A stretch of DNA of 64,000 nucleotides from JANWHQ01 sp963775275 (GTDB lineage Bacteria > Pseudomonadota > Alphaproteobacteria > Caulobacterales > Caulobacteraceae). Where the stretch lies: assembly GCA_963775275.1 (NCBI GenBank), contig CAVZII010000005.1, positions 1,488,001 through 1,552,000 on the forward strand. The letters run 5' to 3'. The stretch's first letter is position 1. Every line of letters begins with the position of its first letter. Shown piece after piece: positions 46,076 to 54,643 of the stretch. A model generated the notes under the pieces. It was not told the DNA's origin. It worked only from the letters and a program-made list of their open reading frames with translations, and made no database searches. Both the position numbers and the translations under genes were made by a program.

Positions 46076-47712
46076 GACCCGGCTTCGGCCGGGGCGGCCT
46101 GGCCTTCCTCGAGGTACTCCTCGCCGGGCTCGGCCACCGGCTCGGCGTGGCCGCGCCGCACGAGCGGCAGCTCGGGGATCATCACGACGAAGAGCAGGCC
46201 CAAAAGCCCGATCCCGCCGGCCACCCAGAACAGGTCCACGATCGCCCGCGAGAAGGCGATCTTCAGCACCGGATCGACGGCCACCTGCGCGGCGCCCAGG
46301 CCGTGCTGGCTCTGGGCGATGGCGATCGCCTGCAGCCGGTCCAGCGAGACCCGGGCGCCGTCGCCGCCGAGCTTGGAGCCCTCCGCGACCAGGGCCTGGG
46401 TCATCACCGCCCCGAAGATGGCGACCCCGACGGTCGAGCCGATCTGGCGGAAGAACTGGCTCGAGCTCGTGACCACCCCGATCCGGGAGGGCGGCACGGC
46501 GTTCTGCATGGCGAGCGCGAAGAGGCCCTGGGCGGGGCCCAGGCCCACCCCCAGCACGAACACACGCCAGGAGACGCCGATGACCCCGGTGTCCGGCCCG
46601 AGCCTGGTCATCAGGAAGACTCCGGCCAGCATGGCCAGGGATCCGAACAGCATCATCGGCTTGTACTTGCCGAGCCGCGTGACGAGCAGGCCCGAGATGG
46701 TCGACGACAGGATCACGCCGAACATCAGGGGCAGCATGGCGAGGCCGCTGTTGGTCGCCGAGACGCCGAGGCCGAGCTGCAGATAGAGCGGCAGGAAGGT
46801 GATCGCCCCGAAGAAGGCCATGGAGATCATGAAGGCCGCCGCATTGCCCCAGCTGAAGACCTTGTTGCGGAAGAGGTCCAGCGGAAGGATCGGCTCGGGC
46901 GTCCTCAGCTCGACGAAGGTGAAAAGCACCAGCGCCGCGACCGTCACCGCGAACAGGGAGAGCACCTGTCGCGAACCCCAGGCATAGGCATGCCCGCCCC
47001 AGCTGAGGGCCAGGAGCAGCGGTACGAAGGCCGCCACCACCAGGACCGCGCCGAGGACATCGACCTTGCCTCCCTTGCCGTCCTTCAGGCCGGGCGTGCG
47101 CGTGGCGATCATGAACAGGGCGAGCAGCGACAGCGGAAGGTTGACGTAGAAGACCCAGCGCCAGCCGGCGATCGTCAGGCCGCCGAGGTGGACGGTCCCG
47201 TGCTCGGTGAAGAAGCCGCCGATGACGGGCCCCACGATGCTGGCCAGCGCGAAGACGCCGCCGAACAGACCCGACATCTTGCCCCGTTCCCGCGGCGGAT
47301 AGAGGTCGGCGATCACGGCGAAGGCCGAGGTGAACAGGGCCCCGCCGCCGATGCCCTGCAGGCCGCGGAAGAGGATCAGCTGGATCATCCCGCCGCCGAC
47401 CAGCGGCAGGGAGCCGAACTCGCCCGAGAGCCCGCAGAGCGCCGAGCCCAGGACGAAGATGCCGACCCCCCACATCAGGATCAGCTTGCGGCCGTAGAGG
47501 TCGCCGAGCTTGCCCCAGATCGGCACCATCACCGTGGAGGACAGCAGGTAGACCGTGGTGACCCAGGCGTAGAGCTCCAGTCCCTTGAGCTCGGCCACGA
47601 TCCTGGGCATGGCGGTGGAGACCACGGTCTGGTCCAGGGCGCCCAGCAGGAGCACGATGATCAGGGCCGCGACCGTGACGCGCCGGGCCCGGGTCTCGTC
47701 GATCTCCGTCAT
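46072..47712 (-). CDS. DHA2-family (14-TM) MFS multidrug efflux transporter
   Basis: 546 residues from ATG 47712; fourteen hydrophobic spans. MFS motifs: LDQTVVSTAMPRIVAEL (motif D1), GKLGDLYGRKLILMWG (motif A) and LFRGLQGIGGGALFTSAF (motif B), GPVIGGFFTEH (motif C), GWRWVFYVNLP. This is the EmrB/QacA type, exporting lipophilic drugs by proton antiport. Acidic C-terminal tail. The longer upstream frame (to 47958) lacks a start and is rejected. A + strand frame of more than 1100 codons runs antisense here and is a GC artefact. Confidence 0.92.
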   Translation of the reverse strand: MTEIDETRARRVTVAALIIVLLLGALDQTVVSTAMPRIVAELKGLELYAWVTTVYLLSSTVMVPIWGKLGDLYGRKLILMWGVGIFVLGSALCGLSGEFGSLPLVGGGMIQLILFRGLQGIGGGALFTSAFAVIADLYPPRERGKMSGLFGGVFALASIVGPVIGGFFTEHGTVHLGGLTIAGWRWVFYVNLPLSLLALFMIATRTPGLKDGKGGKVDVLGAVLVVAAFVPLLLALSWGGHAYAWGSRQVLSLFAVTVAALVLFTFVELRTPEPILPLDLFRNKVFSWGNAAAFMISMAFFGAITFLPLYLQLGLGVSATNSGLAMLPLMFGVILSSTISGLLVTRLGKYKPMMLFGSLAMLAGVFLMTRLGPDTGVIGVSWRVFVLGVGLGPAQGLFALAMQNAVPPSRIGVVTSSSQFFRQIGSTVGVAIFGAVMTQALVAEGSKLGGDGARVSLDRLQAIAIAQSQHGLGAAQVAVDPVLKIAFSRAIVDLFWVAGGIGLLGLLFVVMIPELPLVRRGHAEPVAEPGEEYLEEGQAAPAEAGS

Positions 47713-47935
47713 CCGCCAGTTCCCCCGCCCCGCTCCCGGACTTTTTGAGTCCGTCAATATTCGCGCCGCTCTAGCACAGCGCAGGCGATCTGCAGCCCTC
47801 CGATGTGCGCTGCCGCGCGCCGCCGCGGGGGCGCACGTGCAGCAAGCCCCGCCGAGGTGCGCAGGCGCCTCGTGCTGAGGTCGAGCTCCCGCTCGTCCCG
47901 GCCAGGAAGACGGGCGGGAGCGGGGGGTCGGGCGC

Positions 47936-48451
47936 CTACGGCGCTCTTGCCTGCGCAAGGTCTATGGACAGGGTGTAGAGCATCTGCCCGGGCTTCAGCT
48001 TGCAGCCGTCGATCGGCGCGTCGGCCGGGCAGGCGCCGGGCGCGGGGTCGTAGCTGACGCTCGCCAGGGCGATCTGGCGGCCGTTCCTGTAGCCCCGGGC
48101 CAGGCCGTTCGGGCCGTCGGCGTCGGCGTTGGGGTCGTAGGTCCAGCCCTCTGCGGCGAGCACGGCCGTGAGCTTGGTCCCGACCGCCTGGAAATCCTTG
48201 CCGAAGACCTCGCCGGTGCCTTCAGCGACGACGTGACAGGCCTCCCCGCTCATCACGCCGTCCGCGCCGAAGTAGCTCATCCGGCCCGCGCCAACCTCGA
48301 AGCGCACGCCGAAGGCGTCCGAGGCCGCCTCCTGAACCGCCGCGCAGGTGCGGCTCGGGGCCGCGATCAGGTCCGGCGCCGCCGCCGAGGCGGCGCTGGC
48401 CGCCGCGAGCGCCAGGCCAAGACAGGCGCCGGAAGCCAAAAGCCCACGCAT
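47936..48451 (-). CDS. Secreted hypothetical protein
   Basis: 171 residues with a signal peptide (LLASGACLGLALAAASAASAA). The mature part has four cysteines (RTCAAV, GEACHVV, GACPADAP, DGCKLKPG), likely two disulfides, and YSLSIDLAQ-like end strands (LYTLSIDLA). I do not recognise a family. Stands alone between the efflux transporter and a divergent GST gene. The 223-base gap 47713-47935 shows no gene. Confidence 0.65.
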   Translation of the reverse strand: MRGLLASGACLGLALAAASAASAAAPDLIAAPSRTCAAVQEAASDAFGVRFEVGAGRMSYFGADGVMSGEACHVVAEGTGEVFGKDFQAVGTKLTAVLAAEGWTYDPNADADGPNGLARGYRNGRQIALASVSYDPAPGACPADAPIDGCKLKPGQMLYTLSIDLAQARAP

Positions 48452-48554
48452 CGTTCGATCCCCCGCCGTGCTTCGGCCGCCAGCTTAGCATGGACGCGGC
48501 CGGCTTGCCTGCCCGGACGAGGGCTGAGTAAGGTCACCTGATAAAGGAGGCGCC

Positions 48555-49271
48555 ATGGCCAGGGACAATAGGATCAAGCTCTACGACCTCGTGCTGAAGA
48601 GCGGCGTGACCCTCAGCCCCTTCGTCTGGCGCACGCGCCTGGCCCTGTTGCACAAGGGCTTCGAGGTCGAGAGCATCCCCACCAGCTACATGGGCATCCG
48701 CCGGATGCTCGACGGGAGCTACCGCCGCCTGCCGGTGATCGACGACGACGGGGTGATCGTGCCGGACAGCTGGGACATCGCCGAGTACCTGGACCGCACC
48801 TATCCGGACCGGCCGATGCTCTACCGGTCCCAGGCCGAGAAGAACTTCGGCAAGTTCATCGACGGCTGGATGTGGCGGACCATCGTCCACCCCTGGTTCA
48901 CCTGCTTCACCCTGGACCAGGTCAGGCTCGTCCACGACGAGGACAAGGACTACGTCCTGGACGCCCACCAGAACCGCATCTTCCAGGGCCGGCCCCTGGA
49001 GGAGGTCGTCGCCGGCAAGGGACAGCGCCTCGAGGAGGCGCGCCCGCTGCTGGATCCGCTGCGCGCGATCCTGAAGGACAGCAAATGGCTGGCCGGGGAG
49101 GAGCCGAACCAGATCGACTACCTGGTGCTGAGCCTCTTTCTCTGGTGCGCGTCCCTGGCCTCGGCTCCGCCGCTGGCCAAGGACGATCCGCTCTGGGACT
49201 GGCTGAACCGCGGCTTCGACCTCTTCGGCGGGGTCGGCCGCGATCCGCGCCTCAATCCGCTGGCCGCCTGA
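48555..49271 (+). CDS. Glutathione S-transferase family protein
   Basis: 238 residues. Thioredoxin-like N-domain: IKLYDLVLKSGVTLSPFVWRTR, then YRRLPVIDDDGVIVPDSWDIAEYL with the cis-Pro (LPV) and the D-S glutathione-binding pair. C-terminal all-helical domain with NQIDYLVLSLFLW. AAAGGAGG lies just before ATG 48555. First + strand gene before the TonB receptor; it lacks the operator found in the following cluster, so membership is uncertain. Confidence 0.85.
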   Translation: MARDNRIKLYDLVLKSGVTLSPFVWRTRLALLHKGFEVESIPTSYMGIRRMLDGSYRRLPVIDDDGVIVPDSWDIAEYLDRTYPDRPMLYRSQAEKNFGKFIDGWMWRTIVHPWFTCFTLDQVRLVHDEDKDYVLDAHQNRIFQGRPLEEVVAGKGQRLEEARPLLDPLRAILKDSKWLAGEEPNQIDYLVLSLFLWCASLASAPPLAKDDPLWDWLNRGFDLFGGVGRDPRLNPLAA

Positions 49272-49286
49272 GAGCACGAATCCCAG

Positions 49287-49303
49287 GGCCGGATCACCCG
49301 GCC
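49287..49303 (+). terminator. Possible hairpin terminator after the GST gene
   Basis: GGCCGG and CCGGCC pair around ATCAC 16 bases after the stop. The stem is short and has no U-tract, so termination is only a possibility. Confidence 0.3.
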
Positions 49304-49344
49304 TCTTCGAAGCGCAAGTGACGTCTCATCGTTCCGGCGTGTCG

Positions 49345-49374
49345 CTTGACGAGTTCGTTGTGATGCGCAATGAG
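49345..49374 (+). promoter_or_regulatory. Promoter/operator module 1 (candidate MarR site) upstream of TonB receptor
   Basis: CTTGACGAGTTCGTTG then TGATGCGCAATGAG: a -35-like TTGACG (49346-49351) followed by CGTTGTGATGCGCAATGA (49356-49373), whose TTGTG/CGCAA arms form an imperfect palindrome in the promoter spacer. Closely matches modules at 52356 and 53510. Confidence 0.65.
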
Positions 49375-49544
49375 TTGTGGTCACGGGAGCGCCGCCCATA
49401 GAGCGCGCCGGCTGAGGGAAACGCGGGGGGCTCACACGTTACGCCTCAGAACGCCTTACATAGTAACGAAAATGTCGGACCGGCGGCGGTTGCGCCGTTG
49501 TTGCGTCGGGCTGGCATCGACGACAAAATTCGGGGGAAATCACA

Positions 49545-51692
49545 ATGATCGATAAACGCTTGCTGTTGGGCGCGAGCGCCTTGCTGGCTCTGTGCACGGC
49601 GACCGAAGCGGCGTGGGCCGCCGACGCGGGCGCCAACTCGTCGGGCCTGGGCGAGATCGTGGTCACGGCGCAGAAGCGCGCCGAAGACGTCCAGAAGACG
49701 CCGCTGGCCGTCACGCCCGTCCCGGGCCAGACGCTGAAGGCGCAGGGCATCGTTGACGTCCGGCAGCTCGGGACGATGGTTCCGGGCCTCGTGCTCGGCC
49801 AGGACTACGTCTACACCCAGATCGATATCCGCGGCGTCGGCGCCAACAATGACGCTCCCGCCCTCGATCCCGCCGTCGCGTTCAACATCGACGGAGTCTA
49901 TCAGGCCCGCGATTACGGGACATACGGCTCCTTCTTCGACGTGGACCGGGTGGAGGTGCTGCGCGGGCCGCAGGGCACGCTTTATGGCCGCAACGCCACG
50001 GGCGGCAGCATCAATCTGATCACCAAGAAGCCGGTCCAGAGCTTCCAGGCCGCCGCCGAGGAAGACGTCGGCAACTACAGCCAGTTCCGCACCTTCGCCA
50101 TGCTGAACGTTCCGCTCGGCGACGATCTGGCGGTTCGCGGGGCCCTGCAGCAGTCCAAACACGGGGGCTACCTCACCAGCGGATTCAACGACCAGGATTC
50201 GATCGCGGGACGCCTGCAAGCGCTCTTCCGGCCGAATGACGATGTCTCCCTCCTGATCGGCGGCGACGTGTTCCACGACAACTCTAACGGCGCGCATACG
50301 ATCATCGGCCTGCCCTACCAGAACCCCGCCGACCCCTGGTCCGATCCTTTGACGGTGGCGCAGGCCAAGGCGGCAGGCGGCGCGGAGTCGCACTTCACGG
50401 CATGGTCAACCCACGCCCAACTCGATTGGAACCTCGGCGGAGCGACGCTCACTGACATCGCCGCCTATAAGACAGTTCACGCCTATGGCACCGATCCTGT
50501 GGTCGGAGTCTATTCAAGCAGCGACAACCACGACAAGTCGTACAGCAACGAGCTTAGGCTCTCTTCGAATGACATGCCGGGAAGCAAACTCAAGTGGGTG
50601 GGTGGTGTCTACTTCTTCCACGAAGACGATCGTTCGCACGCCGTATACTTCTCCCACAGCCCCTATTTCTCGTTCGATTCGGTGACGGACAATCCCGACA
50701 TCAAGGAAGTGTCTTGGGCAGGATTCGGCCAAGCCACCTACGCCGTATCGGACCGGCTGCGGCTGACCGGCGGCCTTCGCTACTCGATCGACAGCAAGGA
50801 GGCGACCGGCCAGAATCAGGTCTTCCTGACGTTCCCGCCCGGCCCGAAGTTCCTGGCGTCGACCACGCCCGACGACTTCCCCAAGACGACATGGCACAGG
50901 CTCGACTGGCGCGCGGGCATCGACTTCGACCTGGCTCCGGCCTCGATGGCCTACGCCAGCATCGCGACCGGGTTCCTGGAAGGCGGCTTCAATCTGGGAG
51001 CGCGGGTGGGCCTGCTTCCCGATTTCGCGCCAGAGAAGCTCACCGCCTACACCGTGGGCGTGAAGAACCGCTTCCTCGACAACAGCCTGCAGGTGAACTG
51101 GGAGGCGTTCTACTATGACTACAAGGATTACATCGTCTCGGTCTATCTGACCTCAGGAACGGCGGCCGGGCAATTCGCCCTGTTCAACACGCCGGCGAAG
51201 ATCTACGGCGGCGAGGTCGAGGCCGTCTGGCGCGTGTCGCCGAGCGACGTCTTCAACGGCAACGTCTCGCTGCTGCATGCGCGCTACGGGACCTTCGTGC
51301 AGAGCTTCATCTCCACCGGTCTGCACAACCTCTCGGGCAAGACCCTCGAGAAGGCGCCCTCCGTCATGGTTCAGGCCGGCTACGAACACACCTTCGACCT
51401 GCCGAGCGGGGCCGCCCTCAAGTTTGGCGTCCAGACGCATTATGAGAGCAGCTACTGGACGCTGTTCGACCATACGTCCGGCAGCAAGCAGCCGTCCTAT
51501 ACCAAGACCAACCTGACGCTGACGTACCAGTCCGCCGGCGACCGTTGGCACGTGCAGGCCTATGTCAACAACATCGAGGACAGCCCGGTCATCGCGACGG
51601 CCGCGCCCCCGAACTCGGGAAGCCCCACGGTGCCGTGGGTTCATATCGAAGAGCCTCGCCTCTACGGGGTGCGTTTCGGCGTGAACCTTTGA
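49545..51692 (+). CDS. TonB-dependent outer-membrane receptor
   Basis: 715 residues. Signal peptide to about residue 27 (LLALCTATEAAWA), TonB box region GLGEIVVTAQKR, plug domain with PGLVLGQDY, IDIRGVGAND-like IDIRGVGANN and VEVLRGPQGTLYGRNATGGSINLITKKP, then a 22-strand barrel ending YGVRFGVNL. This subclass (sphingomonad/caulobacter type) imports organic substrates rather than iron alone. Preceded by GGGGGAAA and by operator module 1, so probably the uptake gate of the catabolic cluster. Converges on marR, 19 bases away. Confidence 0.92.
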   Translation: MIDKRLLLGASALLALCTATEAAWAADAGANSSGLGEIVVTAQKRAEDVQKTPLAVTPVPGQTLKAQGIVDVRQLGTMVPGLVLGQDYVYTQIDIRGVGANNDAPALDPAVAFNIDGVYQARDYGTYGSFFDVDRVEVLRGPQGTLYGRNATGGSINLITKKPVQSFQAAAEEDVGNYSQFRTFAMLNVPLGDDLAVRGALQQSKHGGYLTSGFNDQDSIAGRLQALFRPNDDVSLLIGGDVFHDNSNGAHTIIGLPYQNPADPWSDPLTVAQAKAAGGAESHFTAWSTHAQLDWNLGGATLTDIAAYKTVHAYGTDPVVGVYSSSDNHDKSYSNELRLSSNDMPGSKLKWVGGVYFFHEDDRSHAVYFSHSPYFSFDSVTDNPDIKEVSWAGFGQATYAVSDRLRLTGGLRYSIDSKEATGQNQVFLTFPPGPKFLASTTPDDFPKTTWHRLDWRAGIDFDLAPASMAYASIATGFLEGGFNLGARVGLLPDFAPEKLTAYTVGVKNRFLDNSLQVNWEAFYYDYKDYIVSVYLTSGTAAGQFALFNTPAKIYGGEVEAVWRVSPSDVFNGNVSLLHARYGTFVQSFISTGLHNLSGKTLEKAPSVMVQAGYEHTFDLPSGAALKFGVQTHYESSYWTLFDHTSGSKQPSYTKTNLTLTYQSAGDRWHVQAYVNNIEDSPVIATAAPPNSGSPTVPWVHIEEPRLYGVRFGVNL

Positions 51693-51711
51693 TCCCCGGA
51701 CGGGGCGGCCG

Positions 51712-52254
51712 TCAGGTCTTGGCGGCCGCCCTGCGCCTGCGGCCCTTGGCGGAGTCCGTCTCGGCTTCATAGGCCAGGGCCGCGTCACGCAGACGCCCCA
51801 GGGCGAAGTCGATCACGGCGATCTCCTCGGGCGTGACGTGCTCAAGCAGGGCGTCCTCGAAGTCCAGCGCCAGGGCGCTCATCTGGTCGAACAGACGTTT
51901 CCCCTTGGGCGAGAAGTGCAGCATCAGGAGACGTCGGTCGACGGGGTGCAGCACGCGCAGCACGTAGCCACGCTTGATCAGCTCGCTGGTGGCGCGGCTG
52001 ACGGCGCTCTTCTCCGTGGAGAGGTAGCTTGCAAGGTCCCGGGTCGAAACGGGCCCCTGCGATCCCAGGAGCGACATGATCCGCCAGTGGGCGGATTTCA
52101 GGCCGAACCGGCTGTACATGGCGCCGGCGAGGGCGCGGCTGATGACTCCGACCGGATAGGTCAGGTGATAGGGCAGATAGCTGTGATAATCGTACACCCG
52201 CCGCGCTTCCGGCAGGGGTCCGACCTTCAGGCTTGCCCGGCCGGTCTGTGACAT
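51712..52254 (-). CDS. MarR-family transcriptional regulator
   Basis: 180 residues from ATG 52254. Winged helix: RIMSLLGSQGPVSTRDLASYLSTEKSAVSRATSELIKRGYVLRV (helix-turn-helix) and the wing VHPVDRRLLMLHFSPKGKRLF-type segment (DRRLLMLHFSPKG). MarR proteins usually repress catabolic genes and release DNA on binding a phenolic ligand. Operator module 2 lies 100 bases upstream of its start in the divergent region, and two other modules flank cluster genes, so autoregulation and local control are likely. Confidence 0.9.
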   Translation of the reverse strand: MSQTGRASLKVGPLPEARRVYDYHSYLPYHLTYPVGVISRALAGAMYSRFGLKSAHWRIMSLLGSQGPVSTRDLASYLSTEKSAVSRATSELIKRGYVLRVLHPVDRRLLMLHFSPKGKRLFDQMSALALDFEDALLEHVTPEEIAVIDFALGRLRDAALAYEAETDSAKGRRRRAAAKT

Positions 52255-52355
52255 GCGCGGTTTCAACTCTCGGACGACTGGGTGAGGGCTCCCTAGCCCT
52301 TCGTCGTGACAGACACAAGCAGTGCGGCGGTCCTGCTGCGGAGCCCGCCCTGATC

Positions 52356-52386
52356 CTTGACCATAGTCGTTGCGTTGCGCAATGAT
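52356..52386 (+). promoter_or_regulatory. Promoter/operator module 2 (candidate MarR site) between marR and MetE-like gene
   Basis: CTTGACC (TTGAC 52357-52361) followed by CGTTGCGTTGCGCAATGA (52368-52385). TTGCG-TTG-CGCAA (52370-52382) is a perfect palindrome. Oriented toward the MetE-like gene and placed to overlap a leftward marR promoter. Confidence 0.7.
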
Positions 52387-52448
52387 GATGCCCACGAAGC
52401 GGACACGGCGATCGAGACGTGCAGGACGCTTCTCGGGGAGAACGCAGA

Positions 52449-53492
52449 GTGACTGAGGCTTCGCAGGCGACGCGCCATGTCCACCTTGTCGGGGCGATCG
52501 GGCTCGACACGGTGTCAGAGACCTATGAGACCCTGGGCCGGATTCTCGGGGAGCGCCTGCAGCGTGTTCCCGATGGCGAGCCGGGCGGCCGTCGGATGTG
52601 GATCGCCTGGCAATTCCCGCTGCTCAGGGCCAATCCCTATCTGCAGGCGGTGCCGCCGGCTCCCGGCCAGTCGGTGATCTTCTTTCCCTACGTCAGGCTC
52701 GCCGATGGCGTGGACCCCGACGAGCTCAGGTTCTGCGAGCTCGGCTACGCGCGCGAGGCGGCGGCCTCGTACGCTGAGTTCGTCCAGGCCAAGAGGGCCG
52801 GCAAGCTTCCGGCCGACGTGCGCTTCCAGGTCAGCTTGCCGACCCCTTACGCCGTGATCTCCGCCTTCACCGTCGCCGAAGATCAGCCCAAGATCGAGCC
52901 GGCCTACGAGAAGGCCATGTTGCGCGAGGTCGAGACGATCTGCCGACAGATCCCGCACGACGATCTGGCGATCCAATGGGATGTCTGCCCCGAGATGGTG
53001 GCGTGGGACGGCCGCCTTCCCAGGATGGCCAATCTGCCCGATCCCAAGCGCGCCATCATCGACCGGTTGAAACGCATCAGCGACGCCGTGCCGGCGGACG
53101 TCCAGCTGGGCTACCACCTCTGCTATGGCGACGTGGACGGCAAGCACTTCATCGAACCGGTCGATGCGGGCAAGCTGGTCGAGCTCGCCAACGCGCTCAG
53201 CGCGGCGGTGGAGCGGCCGATCACCTACATCCACATGCCGGTTCCAATCGACCGGTCCGACGACGCCTATTTCAAGCCCCTCGAGAACCTCGCGCTGAAG
53301 CCGGGCGTCGAACTGTTCCTCGGGTGCGTCCATGCCGAGGATGGCGTGGAGGGGACCAACCGGCGGATCGCGGCCGCCAGCAAGTACGCGCCCGAGTTCG
53401 GCATCGCGACCGAATGCGGCATGGGCCGCTGCAAGACGCCCGAGGTGGTGATCGACCTGCTGCGCGTGCACGCCGGCGCGACCGCAGTCTGA
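52449..53492 (+). CDS. MetE-like (UROD/MetE family) zinc methyl/alkyl-transferase-type protein
   Basis: 347 residues from GTG 52449 (GGGGAG upstream); only the C-terminal catalytic barrel of MetE is present. VHLVGAIGLDTVSETYETL, LAIQWDVCPEMVAWDG, GYHLCYGDVDGKHF and GIATECGMGR carry the zinc-ligand set (His and Cys of HLC, Cys of TECGMG). Stand-alone relatives include epoxyalkane:CoM transferase and uncharacterised methyl transferases; they move alkyl groups to thiols. In an aromatic catabolic cluster, demethylation of a methoxy group is one hypothesis. Not methionine synthase: the N-terminal domain is missing. Confidence 0.82.
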   Translation: MTEASQATRHVHLVGAIGLDTVSETYETLGRILGERLQRVPDGEPGGRRMWIAWQFPLLRANPYLQAVPPAPGQSVIFFPYVRLADGVDPDELRFCELGYAREAAASYAEFVQAKRAGKLPADVRFQVSLPTPYAVISAFTVAEDQPKIEPAYEKAMLREVETICRQIPHDDLAIQWDVCPEMVAWDGRLPRMANLPDPKRAIIDRLKRISDAVPADVQLGYHLCYGDVDGKHFIEPVDAGKLVELANALSAAVERPITYIHMPVPIDRSDDAYFKPLENLALKPGVELFLGCVHAEDGVEGTNRRIAAASKYAPEFGIATECGMGRCKTPEVVIDLLRVHAGATAV

Positions 53493-53509
53493 CGCTTCGA
53501 TCAGCCGAG

Positions 53510-53539
53510 CTTGACGAGATCGTTGCGAATTGCAATGAA
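53510..53539 (+). promoter_or_regulatory. Promoter/operator module 3 (candidate MarR site) upstream of LLM oxidoreductase
   Basis: CTTGACGAGATCGTTG then CGAATTGCAATGAA: TTGACG (53511-53516) and CGTTGCGAATTGCAATGA (53521-53538) with arms TTGCG/TGCAA. Sits in the 109-base gap after the MetE-like gene, so the downstream genes probably form their own transcript. Confidence 0.68.
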
Positions 53540-53601
53540 ATATCCGGCCACGGAGCTGGCGCGCGAGCGCCGCGCTGGCGCGAGTCCAAGGCGGAGGCGT
53601 G

Positions 53602-54627
53602 ATGAAGGTCGGCGTATTCGATCACCTGGACCGATCGGGTCTGCCCCTGGTCCAGCAATACGAAGAGCGGCTGCAACTGATCGAGGCCTACGAGCAGGCG
53701 GGGCTCTACGCCTATCACCTGGCGGAGCACCACTCGACGCCCCTGGGCATGGCGCCCTCGCCCAACCTGTTCCTCTCGGCGGTGGCCCAGCGCACGCGGC
53801 GCATCCGCTTCGGACCCCTCGTCTACCCCCTCGTGCTCTATCATCCGCTGCGGCTGGCTGAAGAGATCTGCATGCTTGACCATATGAGCGGCGGCCGGCT
53901 CGAGTTCGGCGTCGGCAAGGGCGCCTCGCCGCATGAGCTCGAGATCTACGGTGCAGACCCCCAGGACTGGGCCCCCAAGGCCCACGTCGAGGCGCTTACC
54001 ATCCTGATGCAGGTCCTGAAGGACGGCGCCGTCGTCACATCGGGCGAGATCTTCGACTTCAAGGGCGCGCCCGTGGAGCTGAAGCCGCTGCAGAAGCCGC
54101 ACCCGCCCATGTGGTACGGCGCTTCGCGGGCGGAGGGGGCGGCGTTCGCCGCTCGCAGCGGGTTCAACATCGTCGCCAACGCGCCGGCCGAGCGCGCCCG
54201 TCCGATCTACGACAGCTATCGCGCCGAGTGGGCGGCCTGCGGCAACAGCGAGGCCGACACGCCGCTTCTGGGGATGAACCGCTTCGTGGTGATCGCCGAG
54301 ACCGACCAGGCCGCCGCCGAGACGGCGGCGCGCGCCTATCGGCGCTGGAACGCCAGCTTCTGGGAGCTTTGGGATGCGCGAGGGCCTCGCCCCTATGCCT
54401 ATTATCCCGATACCTTCGCCGAAGCCGAGGCGGCCGGTTTCGGCGTGGCCGGCACGCCGGGCAAGGTGCTGGAGGTGCTCTCCAGCCAGCTCGACCTGTG
54501 CGGCGCCAACTATCTGGTCTGCCGCTTTGCGTTCGGCGACCTCGCCCTGGCGGAAGCAAAGCGCTCGGTCGAGCTTTTCGCCCGCGATGTCGCGCCGCTG
54601 CTGGGCCTCAGCCGGCAGGCGGCGTGA
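53602..54627 (+). CDS. LLM-class (luciferase-like) flavin-dependent oxidoreductase
   Basis: 341 residues. Luciferase-like barrel: MKVGVFDHLDRSG, YAYHLAEHHSTPLGMAPSPN, RIRFGPLVYPLVLYHPLRLAEEICMLDHMS-type core (LRLAEEICMLDHMSGGR), EFGVGKGASPHEL and PPMWYGASRAEGA. Uses FMNH2 and oxygen for monooxygenation or ring opening. ATG 53602 is preferred over GTG 53599, after GGCGGAGG. Likely an early oxidation step of the cluster. Followed by a 16-base gap to the VOC gene. Confidence 0.88.
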   Translation: MKVGVFDHLDRSGLPLVQQYEERLQLIEAYEQAGLYAYHLAEHHSTPLGMAPSPNLFLSAVAQRTRRIRFGPLVYPLVLYHPLRLAEEICMLDHMSGGRLEFGVGKGASPHELEIYGADPQDWAPKAHVEALTILMQVLKDGAVVTSGEIFDFKGAPVELKPLQKPHPPMWYGASRAEGAAFAARSGFNIVANAPAERARPIYDSYRAEWAACGNSEADTPLLGMNRFVVIAETDQAAAETAARAYRRWNASFWELWDARGPRPYAYYPDTFAEAEAAGFGVAGTPGKVLEVLSSQLDLCGANYLVCRFAFGDLALAEAKRSVELFARDVAPLLGLSRQAA

Positions 54628-54643
54628 TCGGAGGGGGACGCGC

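Noticed and set aside
44834..47473. A reverse-strand frame of 879 codons
   Set aside because: Overlaps the DHA2 transporter in another frame and the hydratase antisense; low-complexity composition, no domain seen.
44290..47748. A + strand open frame of more than 1100 codons
   Set aside because: Only the first part (to about 44808) is the GumN-like protein. The remainder runs through the enoyl-CoA hydratase in the wrong frame and antisense to the efflux transporter, with Arg/Gln/His/Asp-rich filler typical of GC-rich shadow frames.
46076..48554. dnaA, rpsT or an origin of replication next to the enoyl-CoA hydratase
   Set aside because: None of these genes and no cluster of DnaA boxes was seen; the region holds an efflux transporter and a secreted protein.
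52260..52448. A SAM or cobalamin riboswitch before the MetE-like gene
   Set aside because: I saw no conserved riboswitch core; the recognisable signal there is the MarR-type palindrome.
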